DNA from: CAVDWX01 sp963612735
GTDB lineage: Bacteria > Bacillota_I > Bacilli_A > RFN20 > CAG-826
Assembly (NCBI GenBank): GCA_963612735.1
Contig: CAVDWX010000031.1
Coordinates: forward strand, 1 to 10,103
Direction: 5' to 3'
DNA: 10,103 nucleotides
The notes under the pieces are model-generated. The model had not been told where the DNA came from, ran no database searches, and saw nothing but the letters and a program-made list of their open reading frames with translations. Below are positions 1 to 7,271 of the stretch, piece after piece. Within the stretch, counting starts at the first letter, position 1. Each line of letters starts with the position of its first letter. The translations under genes were made by a program, and so were the position numbers.

Positions 1-586
1 ATATTGGCTTATGTTCTCGAAGAAAAGATGATTCATACTCAGTGGTAGTATCAAAAATAAAATCACATATATAATTGGTATCAACACTGACTACTTCAAA
101 ATCATAAAATGGAAAATTTTCTTTGCTATACTCAAATAATTCCTTATTATCGGTTTTAAAATAAATATTGTGATCCCATTTTAAGATATGAGCGTATAAA
201 GGTAAAAAATTATCAGATGTTAATCTTCTTTTATGATGTCTAGTTTTAGGCCAAGGATCTGAAAAAGATAAAAATATGCCATCAACACTATTTTCTTTAA
301 TATGAGGCAAAATATCTTTAGCGTTACCAAACATCAATTTAACATTATCAAGTTTAGATTCCACTATCTTTTTAGCGGTGATGCCAGCACAGGTGACATT
401 CATTTCAATACCGATGAAAAACAATTCAGGATAAGTAGAGGCCATCTCAATTAAAAATTTACCTTTACCCGAACCAATTTCTAAATAAAAAGGTTGATTA
501 AAAGTCGATATTTGCTCAACGCTCATCATCACTTCCGGATGAGCATCAATGTAAGGTTTAGCCCAAGCTTTATATTTTGTTCGCAT
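1..586 (-). CDS. trmB: tRNA (guanine-N7-)-methyltransferase TrmB (3' end cut by window edge)
   Basis: Class I SAM-dependent enzyme that makes N7-methylguanosine at position 46 in the variable loop of tRNAs; cytoplasmic. I read 195 residues from the ATG at 586-584. The SAM-binding motif I is seen as YLEIGSGKGKF (residues 34-44), followed by FIGIEMN (57-63). The family hallmark SDPWPK is at 109-114 and HKRRLT at 118-123. Near the cut end come YFKTDN and a TEYE motif, which in Bacillus TrmB sits close to the C-terminus, so only about a dozen residues should be missing beyond position 1. The N-terminus is shorter than in B. subtilis TrmB. The start is supported by the SD AGGAGAGG at 593-600, six bases upstream. 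The first 17 bases overlap the end of pepV in another frame, suggesting translational coupling. Identification is secure. Confidence 0.96.
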   Translation of the reverse strand, partial: MRTKYKAWAKPYIDAHPEVMMSVEQISTFNQPFYLEIGSGKGKFLIEMASTYPELFFIGIEMNVTCAGITAKKIVESKLDNVKLMFGNAKDILPHIKENSVDGIFLSFSDPWPKTRHHKRRLTSDNFLPLYAHILKWDHNIYFKTDNKELFEYSKENFPFYDFEVVSVDTNYICDFIFDTTTEYESSFLREHKPI

Positions 587-1971
587 CAAGTACCTCTCCT
601 AAATATATAATAGCGCGCGCATAAATATCCATCGCTTTAAATAAGTCCTTTTTAAGAGCAACTTCTTTATTTGAATGCATATACGATTCAAATCCAGGGA
701 ATTGCATTCCAAAGGCGACGACATTACGAGCTTCTTTGGCGTAAGTTCCTCCTCCTATCGCTAATGGTTTAGATTCTAAATCATTAGTTTCATCTTGATA
801 TGCTTTTAATAAAGTTGAGATAAGAAGAGAATCGTTTGGATAATAAAGTAAAGGAGAAGTCGAAGTTTTTTTAACACTAAAAGGNNNNNNNNNNACTAAA
901 AGGTTTAGAAGCTTCTTTAATATTTTTTAATAAATATTTAGAGTCTGAAGTATCAACATATCTAAAATTGATAGTCGCGGAAAATTGATTATTAGTAAAA
1001 GAAACTAGTCCAACATTTAATGAATTCTTTCCCATTTCCTTAGACTCGTTATAAGCATTAATACCTTTACCGTAGAAATCTTTATATTTTTCATAAAAAG
1101 ATAATAAATCATGATTTTTATAGAAAGTGCCTAGCGCTTTAATGGCCTTTAAGCCAGCATTTTCCCCTAATTCAGGAGTCGAACCATGAGCGGCTTTTCC
1201 ATAAAATGTAATAGTAGTAACATCATCTTTAGTTAAAATTTTACAGTCCGAATAATTTTCTTGAATAAAAGCAATGAGTTCGTGATCGATTTCACAATTT
1301 GCGACGCATTCTTCAATAACAGCATTAAACGCTAAGCCACCTTTAAAAGAAATTAAACCTGGACAATTAATCTTCTTATTAACCTCAAAATTAAGAATTC
1401 CTTTTTCAGCAAAGATGAGAGGGAAGTCGCTATCTGGAGAAAAACCAAGAGTGGGTTGTTTCATTTTTAATGTGTGGAAATAATATTCCATACATAAAGA
1501 ACCATTTTCTTCATTACCTCCGACGAGGAATCTAACCTGATAATTGCCTAATAATTTATTATCTCTTAATGCTTTTAAAGCATAATAAGTAGCAAGTAAG
1601 GGTCCTTTATCATCAGCAACGCCTCGAGCGGTTAATTTACCTTTATTTTCAACAAGTGTAAAAGGATCATATTCCCAACCAGTTCCGGCTGGAACAACAT
1701 CAGCGTGAGCCATAATTGTGATATTCTTTTTCCCTGTACCCACTAAAATTTCAACCACCTTATTAGCGTAGTTAGTAACTTCAAAGCCATCGTTTTTAGC
1801 TAGACTAGCGATATAATTAAGCGCTTTACTTACCCCTTCACCAAACGGATTAATATCGCTGACACTAGAAGGATCATAAACTGAATTGATGCTGATAAAT
1901 TCCTTTAACGAATTCATCAAAGCATCTTGATAAGGGCTACAAATTTTAGAATAATTAGTATGAATCTGCAT
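570..1971 (-). CDS. pepV: Dipeptidase PepV, M20 family; interrupted only by an assembly gap
   Basis: Zinc-dependent cytoplasmic dipeptidase that releases amino acids from dipeptides, an end step of peptide use. From the ATG at 1971, 359 residues run to the N block at 885-894. They carry MAHADVVPAGTGW (87-99; metal ligands H89 and D91), ARGVADDKGP (115-124), the Glu pair GGNEENGS (151-158) and FSPDSDFP (177-184). After the gap, in another nominal frame, come IGGGTYAKEARNVVAFG and FPG..SYMH, which hold the last conserved His, ending at TAA 572-570. Removing the 10 Ns plus one copy of the flanking 9-base duplicate (19 bases) joins both parts in frame as a 460-residue protein, close to the 463-472 residues of known PepV proteins. 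I therefore call it intact. An SD (AAGGAAG) precedes the ATG. It overlaps the upstream transporter gene by 17 bases and trmB by 17 bases. Confidence 0.93.
876..903. repeat. 9-base direct duplicate flanking the N gap (likely contig-end overlap)
   Basis: ACTAAAAGG occurs immediately left (876-884) and immediately right (895-903) of the ten Ns. I interpret it as one real copy present twice because of scaffolding, not as a biological tandem repeat, because keeping only one copy and no Ns gives a continuous PepV protein across the join. Confidence 0.85.
885..894. other. Assembly gap of ten Ns inside pepV
   Basis: Ten undetermined bases. Both sides carry the same 9-mer, ACTAAAAGG (876-884 and 895-903), which is what results when two overlapping contig ends are joined with a fixed-length N spacer instead of being merged. 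The reading-frame arithmetic agrees: deleting 19 bases restores the pepV frame exactly. Confidence 0.97.
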
Positions 1972-2602
1972 ATTTTTTCTCTTCCTTTCGATATCCTATA
2001 TATAAATGAGGGAATGCTTTTTTTAAGGCAATGAATAATAAAGGGGTGACAATCATCGCAAGAGCGCATTCGGGAATGCAATTAGAAACAAAAACTAATT
2101 CCATAAGCGCAAAGAAGGTTGTCGATTGATATTGGGCGCTTGCTAATGAATAACACCATTTTAAATAATCGACTTCTAAATAATACATAAACATAACCAT
2201 CGCGGTATGTAAAATTGTTAAAAGTCCACATGCAATAAGAGATAAAGTTAATACCGTTACCTCATTTTTATTTTTACGAATTAATGAAAAAGTAAGACCT
2301 GATAAATAACCAAATAAAACGCGAGGTAAGACCGATAATAACGGATTGATAAAGATGGGGTCAGTTGGGGAAGTAGGATTAGCAATGGCTTTAATTAAAC
2401 AAAGAATGCCCCACATTAATCCGGCGATAGTTCCTTCTAAAGTCCCAAAAAATAAAGCGGTAATAAGTACGACAATATGAATTAAAGTAATCGAGATGCC
2501 AAAGAAAGGTAAATAACCTACATAAGGCACAAAAGTCATAATAGTAATAATCGCTAGTAACATAGCGTTAAGCGAGATGATGAGCACTTTATTATTTTTC
2601 AT
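1955..2602 (-). CDS. ECF transporter S-component, probably for pantothenate (PanT-like)
   Basis: Substrate-binding membrane subunit of an energy-coupling-factor vitamin importer, 215 residues with about six hydrophobic segments (roughly 6-27, 34-52, 55-79, 88-113, 120-146, 168-200). The first segment contains A13-MLL-A17, the AxxxA pattern that S-components use to contact EcfT. Later motifs LIHIVVLITALFFGT and NPLLSVLPRVLFGYLSG are typical of vitamin S-components. No ATPase or EcfT gene is in the window, so it would rely on a shared module encoded elsewhere (group II arrangement). Substrate is inferred from position: it overlaps coaX, the pantothenate kinase gene, by 11 bases. I chose the ATG at 2602 because GAGGG (2608-2612) sits five bases upstream; the longer frame from a TTG at 2626 lies upstream of that SD. 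Another vitamin substrate remains possible. Confidence 0.8.
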   Translation of the reverse strand: MKNNKVLIISLNAMLLAIITIMTFVPYVGYLPFFGISITLIHIVVLITALFFGTLEGTIAGLMWGILCLIKAIANPTSPTDPIFINPLLSVLPRVLFGYLSGLTFSLIRKNKNEVTVLTLSLIACGLLTILHTAMVMFMYYLEVDYLKWCYSLASAQYQSTTFFALMELVFVSNCIPECALAMIVTPLLFIALKKAFPHLYIGYRKEEKKYADSY

Positions 2603-3374
2603 AAAGTCCCTCGTTTCTTTTAGCAAGGTAATTCAGCCCCACTAAAGAGAGTTCTTTTTCATAAATATAATTAGAAAGAAATAATGCAATATATTTGCTC
2701 GCTCCACCAGTTAAAATTTTATGACAACTATATCCAAGTTCATTTTCGTAGCGTTTAACCATTCCTTTAATCATTTCTAAATGACCGAAAAGAATACCAC
2801 TATTCATGGCTTGCGATGTATTTTTACATTCTAATAATGGTTTAGGTGATTCTAGGCTCACTTCTGGAAGTAAGGCCGCTTTATTAGATAAAATTGAAGC
2901 ACTTATATTAATACCAGGCATGATGACACAGGACGTGAATACGCCGTTTTTATCAATTAATAAAATCTTCGTCGCGGTTCCTAAATCGACGATCAAACTA
3001 GGGTAACCAAATTTTTCTTTTGCCCCCACTAAGTCGGCAATAAGGTCGCTTCCAACTTCATTAGGATTATCAATTTTCATGCATAATCCAGTTTTAATAC
3101 CTGGTTCGACGTTAATAAATTTCGCTACTGGACATAATTTTTTAAGCGCATCTTTAAAAGCAAAATTGATTCTTGGAACAACTGAACCAAAAACAATGAT
3201 ATCGATTTTATTCATTTCGATACGATGAGCGTTAGCTTGATTATGAATATTCAAAAGAAGTTCATCGCTCGTTTTATCGATATCTGTTGTAAAGCTAATT
3301 TTAGCAATTAGCTCATCGTTTTGGAATATACTCAATTTCGTTGTGGTATTTCCGATGTCAATACATAAATTCAT
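2592..3374 (-). CDS. coaX: Type III pantothenate kinase
   Basis: ATP-dependent phosphorylation of pantothenate to 4'-phosphopantothenate, the first committed step of coenzyme A synthesis; cytoplasmic ASKHA-fold dimer, usually needing a monovalent cation. The 260 residues match the family length. Visible motifs: phosphate-binding DIGNTTTK (6-13); NEVGSDLIAD (105-114), where D110 aligns with the catalytic Asp of the usual GADRI motif; the second phosphate loop DLGTATK (130-136); PGINIS (153-158); NTSQAMNSGILFGH (185-198); and TGGASKY (222-228). The R of GADRI is L here, a modest departure. The start ATG at 3374 is set by the SD GGAGG at 3381-3385. It lies 43 bases after leuS and its end overlaps the S-component gene, so uptake and phosphorylation of pantothenate appear to be co-expressed. 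Confidence 0.95.
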   Translation of the reverse strand: MNLCIDIGNTTTKLSIFQNDELIAKISFTTDIDKTSDELLLNIHNQANAHRIEMNKIDIIVFGSVVPRINFAFKDALKKLCPVAKFINVEPGIKTGLCMKIDNPNEVGSDLIADLVGAKEKFGYPSLIVDLGTATKILLIDKNGVFTSCVIMPGINISASILSNKAALLPEVSLESPKPLLECKNTSQAMNSGILFGHLEMIKGMVKRYENELGYSCHKILTGGASKYIALFLSNYIYEKELSLVGLNYLAKRNEGLYEK

Positions 3375-3385
3375 TATTTTCCTCC

Positions 3386-3410
3386 GCTACGATCTATAAA
3401 AGTATCGTGC
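3386..3410 (-). promoter_or_regulatory. Small hairpin abutting the coaX ribosome binding site
   Basis: On the minus strand the leuS-coaX spacer contains GCACGAT and ATCGTAGC. They can pair as a 7-bp stem with one bulged A and a ten-base loop. The stem ends directly against the SD GGAGG (3381-3385). There is no T-run after it, so it is not an intrinsic terminator. A role in tuning coaX translation or in mRNA processing is only a guess; a stem of this size may also be chance. Confidence 0.3.
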
Positions 3411-3417
3411 AATTATT

Positions 3418-5823
3418 TTAAATGGCCACAATATTAACAATTTTATTTTTGACCACTATCACCTTTTTAATAGTTTTACCTTCGATATGTCGTTTGATGT
3501 TTTCACTTTCAAAAGCCAAAGCTTTTAATGTTTCTTCATCTTCATCAACATTAACTTCTAAGGTATCTCTTAATTTACCGTTAACACTAACGGCAACTTT
3601 AACTTTATTTAAAACGATTTTAGTTTCATCATAAGTTGGCCAAGATTCATAAACAATGACTTTGACATGACCTAACATTGACCATAATTCTTCACCTAAA
3701 TGCGGTGTGATGCAATTGAGCATTTTCACAAATCCTTCTAAATAAGGAATATAAATTTTATCTGACTTATAAAATTCATTAGTTAAAATCATGAGCTGTG
3801 AAATAGCGGTATTAAATTGAAGATGTTCAAAATCTTCGCTAACTTTCTTAACGGTGAAATTATAGATATAATCTAATTTTCCATCGTTTTCAGCGCTAAA
3901 TTTCTTTTTCAAATCTTCTTCGCTAAACAAGCGATAAACGCGATCCAAATATCGTTTAGCGCCGTCTAAACCACTATCAGACCACGGTAAAGAAGCTTCA
4001 AGTGGACCCATAAACATTTCGTATAAACGAAGCGAATCAGCACCGTATTTAATAATGACATCATCAGGATTAATAACATTGCCTCTAGATTTAGACATCT
4101 TCTCATTATTACTTCCTAAAATCATTCCTTGATGGAACAATTTCTTAAATGGTTCTTTGCATTTAACAACGCCTAAATCGTACAAGAATTTATGCCAGAA
4201 TCGTGCATATAAAAGGTGAAGGACAGCGTGCTCCGCTCCTCCAACATACAAATCAACCGGAAGCCAATGTTCTAATAATTTTGCCTCACCGATTTCTTTA
4301 TCGTTATGTGGATCAATATAACGAATATAATACCAACATGATCCAGCCCATTGTGGCATGGTATTAGTTTCTCTTAAACCATGGCTGCCATCAGGGAAGG
4401 TAACATTGAGCCAACTTTTAGCGTGCGCTAATGGAGATTCTCCTGTTCCACTTGGTTTATATTCTTCTAATTCTGGTAATTCTAAGGGTAAATCCTTTAA
4501 ATCAAGGACCACTAACTCGTTATTATCTTTAATAATGATAGGAATTGGTTCACCCCAATAACGTTGACGAGAAAATAGCCAATCTCTTAATTTATAATTG
4601 ATTTGTCTTTTTCCTTTTTTGAGTTCCACTAATTTGGCTAAAATCGCTTCTTTAGCGTCTTTGATATTTAAGTCATTAGCAAAATCGCTATTGATGTGTT
4701 TGCCATCACCAGTATAAGCATTAGTGGAAACATCTCCTTCCAATACTTGTTTAATAGGGAGATGATATTTTTTAGCAAAAGTATAATCGCGTTCGTCGTG
4801 AGCGGGCACCGCCATCACCGCACCAGTTCCATATGTCCCTAATACATAATCCGCAACAAATATAGGAACGCGTTCATTATTAATTGGATTAACGGCATAA
4901 CTGCCAGTAAATACACCGGTTTTATCTTTATTTAATTCAGTTCTTTCTAAATCTGATTTTGATTCGACCTCTTTTAAATAATTATTGACTGCATCATGAC
5001 ATTCTGGAGTAGTTATCTCTTTAACTAGAGGATGTTCAGGAGCTAAACAGCAATATGAACAACCAAACAAAGTATCAACGCGAGTAGTAAATACTTCAAA
5101 AGTTTTATCACTATTTAAGATATTAAAAGTGATTTTAACACCTTCACTTCTTCCGATCCAATTACGCTGCATCTCAAGCGTGGATAAGGGCCAATCTAAA
5201 TCAGCAAGTCCTTCTAATAATTTATCCGCATAATCAGTGATTTTTAAAACCCATTGACGCATTGGCTTTCGAATGACAGGGAAACCACCTACTTCACTTT
5301 TTCCATCAATGACTTCTTCATTAGCTAAAACCGTTCCAAGCATTGGACAAAAATTAACTGGACGATAATCGATATACGCTAAGCCTTTTTTATATAATTC
5401 AGTAAAAATCCATTGGGTCCATTTATAATATGAAGGAGAAGAGGTAGCAATTTCCTTGTCCCAATCATAAGAAAAACCAAGTGATTTAATTTGCTTTTTA
5501 AAATTTTGAATGTTTTGCAAGGTAAAGACATTTGGGTGTTGATTAGTTTTAATGGCGAATTGTTCAGCTGGCAAACCAAAAGAATCCCAACCAATTGGAT
5601 GAAGTACATTAAATCCTTGCATCCTTTTCATTCTTGCTAAGATGTCAGTCGCAGTGTAGCCTTCAGGATGACCGACATGTAAACCTTGTCCAGAAGGATA
5701 AGGGAACATATCTAAAATGTAATATTTAGGTTTAGAAAAATCATAAACGTCACAATAAAAACATTTTTCTTCATCCCATCTTTTTTGCCATTTTTTTTCG
5801 ATATTTAGATAATCATAACCCAT
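3418..5823 (-). CDS. leuS: Leucyl-tRNA synthetase
   Basis: Class Ia synthetase that activates leucine with ATP and charges tRNA-Leu, with hydrolytic editing of mischarged products; cytoplasmic. At 801 residues it matches the ~804 residues of B. subtilis LeuRS. Domains in order: Rossmann catalytic core with the HIGH-type motif HVGH (49-52) after DMFPYPSG; the CP1 editing insert with FTTRVDTLFG (245-254) and GTGAVMAVPAHDERDY (333-348); return to the catalytic fold with QWAGSCWYYIRYIDP (491-505) and KMSKS (575-579); then the anticodon-binding helical region and a C-terminal domain. The ATG at 5823 has GAGG (5831-5834) upstream. It starts 17 bases after glgA, too close for a T-box leader or separate promoter between them. 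Identification is certain. Confidence 0.99.
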   Translation of the reverse strand: MGYDYLNIEKKWQKRWDEEKCFYCDVYDFSKPKYYILDMFPYPSGQGLHVGHPEGYTATDILARMKRMQGFNVLHPIGWDSFGLPAEQFAIKTNQHPNVFTLQNIQNFKKQIKSLGFSYDWDKEIATSSPSYYKWTQWIFTELYKKGLAYIDYRPVNFCPMLGTVLANEEVIDGKSEVGGFPVIRKPMRQWVLKITDYADKLLEGLADLDWPLSTLEMQRNWIGRSEGVKITFNILNSDKTFEVFTTRVDTLFGCSYCCLAPEHPLVKEITTPECHDAVNNYLKEVESKSDLERTELNKDKTGVFTGSYAVNPINNERVPIFVADYVLGTYGTGAVMAVPAHDERDYTFAKKYHLPIKQVLEGDVSTNAYTGDGKHINSDFANDLNIKDAKEAILAKLVELKKGKRQINYKLRDWLFSRQRYWGEPIPIIIKDNNELVVLDLKDLPLELPELEEYKPSGTGESPLAHAKSWLNVTFPDGSHGLRETNTMPQWAGSCWYYIRYIDPHNDKEIGEAKLLEHWLPVDLYVGGAEHAVLHLLYARFWHKFLYDLGVVKCKEPFKKLFHQGMILGSNNEKMSKSRGNVINPDDVIIKYGADSLRLYEMFMGPLEASLPWSDSGLDGAKRYLDRVYRLFSEEDLKKKFSAENDGKLDYIYNFTVKKVSEDFEHLQFNTAISQLMILTNEFYKSDKIYIPYLEGFVKMLNCITPHLGEELWSMLGHVKVIVYESWPTYDETKIVLNKVKVAVSVNGKLRDTLEVNVDEDEETLKALAFESENIKRHIEGKTIKKVIVVKNKIVNIVAI

Positions 5824-5840
5824 GTTTATACCTCATTACG

Positions 5841-7271
5841 CTAAAAGCGTACTAGTTTATAATATAACTTTTGATAGGCTTTTGCACTTTTTTTCCATGA
5901 ATTATCAACACTAATAGCGTTTTTCATCAGTTGCTTGCGAAGTGGGGTATCCCAATAAACATCATAAGCAGATAGACAAGTTTTAATCATCGCTTCTTTG
6001 GAATATTCTAAAAATGTAAATCCATTCGCAGTTCTTTTATTTTTACCGTTAAAGCCAATAACAGAATCTTTTAATCCACCCGTTTCTCTTACAAGGGGTA
6101 AACTCCCATATCTTTGAGCAATCATTTGACCTAATCCACAAGGTTCAAATAAAGATGGCATCATAAAATAATCGCTACTCGCATATATTTGGTGCGCTAA
6201 TTCGTCATTATAGCCGATATAAATGGCCACTAAATTCGGATATTTACTTCTTAAATCTTCTAATTGCTGTTCAAGCATATGTTCTCCGCTTCCAAGAATA
6301 ACGATATTACAGCCTCGACTAGCGAGTTCATAACAAGCAGCAAGTACTAAATCAACGCCCTTTTGATAAGTCAGCCTAGAAACTAAAGCAAAAAGCGGTT
6401 TAGAAGAAGAAAATAGATGTAATTTTTTTAAGAGAGCTTCTTTATTTTTGCTCTTATTGATAAAGAAATTATCTTCGTTATAATCGAAGAATATTTTTTT
6501 ATCTATACTAGGATTAAATTCATTATAATCGATGCCGTTTAAAATTCCTAAGAAGTCATCTTTTCGTAAGTCAAAAATCGTTTCTAAACCTCTTCCACCA
6601 TCTTTAGTGAGAAGTTCTTCTCTTCGATTAGGGGATACTGAAACAATCTTATCAGCGTAAACAATACCTGCTTTTAATGTTGAAAATTTATCAAAGAAAC
6701 GGAGCTTTCCACTCTCATATAAAGAGGGATCTAAATTAAATAATTCCGAAACTGTATTCCCATCCATCATCCCTAAAAAGGCATCGTTATGAATGGTAAG
6801 AACTACTTTAGTGTTATTAAAAAATTGAGATTTATCTTCTTTAATAAGGCAAGATAGCATCGCGCTTTGCCAATCGTGAAGATGAATGATATCGCTATTA
6901 AGTTCTAATTTAAATAGAGCTTGTTTAACCGCTATAACAAAATAAGCAAAACGCTCACCATCATCAAAATATCCATATAAATTAGGGCGATTAAAATAAT
7001 GGTCATTGTCGACAAAATAATAGGTGATATCATCTTTTTTTGTGCGATAAATCTTACATGTTTCTCTTCTCCAAGACATCGATACTAAAAAAGAAGCAAC
7101 TTCTTCTAATAGATAGAAAGATTTCTCTTTAATATGTCGATATAAAGGTAAAAATATGATTACTTCTTCTTTTAATAAAGTCAGTTCTTTAGCAAGTGAA
7201 TAGGTGACATCTCCTAATCCACCTGTCTTAGAAAAAGGATTTGCTTCACTAGCGACATTAATAATTCTCAT
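5841..7271 (-). CDS. glgA: Glycogen synthase (ADP-glucose dependent, GT5)
   Basis: Transfers glucose from ADP-glucose to the non-reducing end of alpha-1,4-glucan. It is 476 residues, the normal length, with a GT-B fold. N-terminal KTGGLGDV (15-22) supplies the lysine and aspartate equivalent to E. coli K15 and D21. HDWQ is at 132-135 and TIHN at 159-162, with H161 at the E. coli H161 position. GILNGID (242-248) carries N245. SRLTYQKGVD (298-307) has R299 and K304, and EPCGLGQMIAQRYG (376-389) holds the conserved Glu motif. The catalytic set is therefore complete. Local departures are HNDAFLG where HNL-type is usual, and VSPNRREEL for VSPTYA-type. The stop is TAG. Its ATG overlaps the glgD stop by one base (TAATG), with AAGGAG ten bases upstream, indicating translational coupling. 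Confidence 0.98.
   Translation of the reverse strand: MRIINVASEANPFSKTGGLGDVTYSLAKELTLLKEEVIIFLPLYRHIKEKSFYLLEEVASFLVSMSWRRETCKIYRTKKDDITYYFVDNDHYFNRPNLYGYFDDGERFAYFVIAVKQALFKLELNSDIIHLHDWQSAMLSCLIKEDKSQFFNNTKVVLTIHNDAFLGMMDGNTVSELFNLDPSLYESGKLRFFDKFSTLKAGIVYADKIVSVSPNRREELLTKDGGRGLETIFDLRKDDFLGILNGIDYNEFNPSIDKKIFFDYNEDNFFINKSKNKEALLKKLHLFSSSKPLFALVSRLTYQKGVDLVLAACYELASRGCNIVILGSGEHMLEQQLEDLRSKYPNLVAIYIGYNDELAHQIYASSDYFMMPSLFEPCGLGQMIAQRYGSLPLVRETGGLKDSVIGFNGKNKRTANGFTFLEYSKEAMIKTCLSAYDVYWDTPLRKQLMKNAISVDNSWKKSAKAYQKLYYKLVRF

Noticed and set aside
570..1971. pepV as a frameshifted pseudogene or two separate genes
   Set aside because: The frame change coincides exactly with the N block and its duplicated 9-mer; collapsing them restores a full-length PepV with all metal ligands.
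2603..2626. S-component starting at a TTG (2626)
   Set aside because: The extension is inside coaX, upstream of the GAGGG that is correctly spaced from the ATG at 2602, and adds eight charged residues atypical of the family.
245..5100. leuS editing-site variant TTRVDT (usual TTRPDT) as a sign of lost editing
   Set aside because: The rest of the CP1 editing domain (GTGAVMAVPAHDERDY and the threonines) is intact, and I recall V at this site in other Bacillota LeuRS; it is unlikely to be meaningful.
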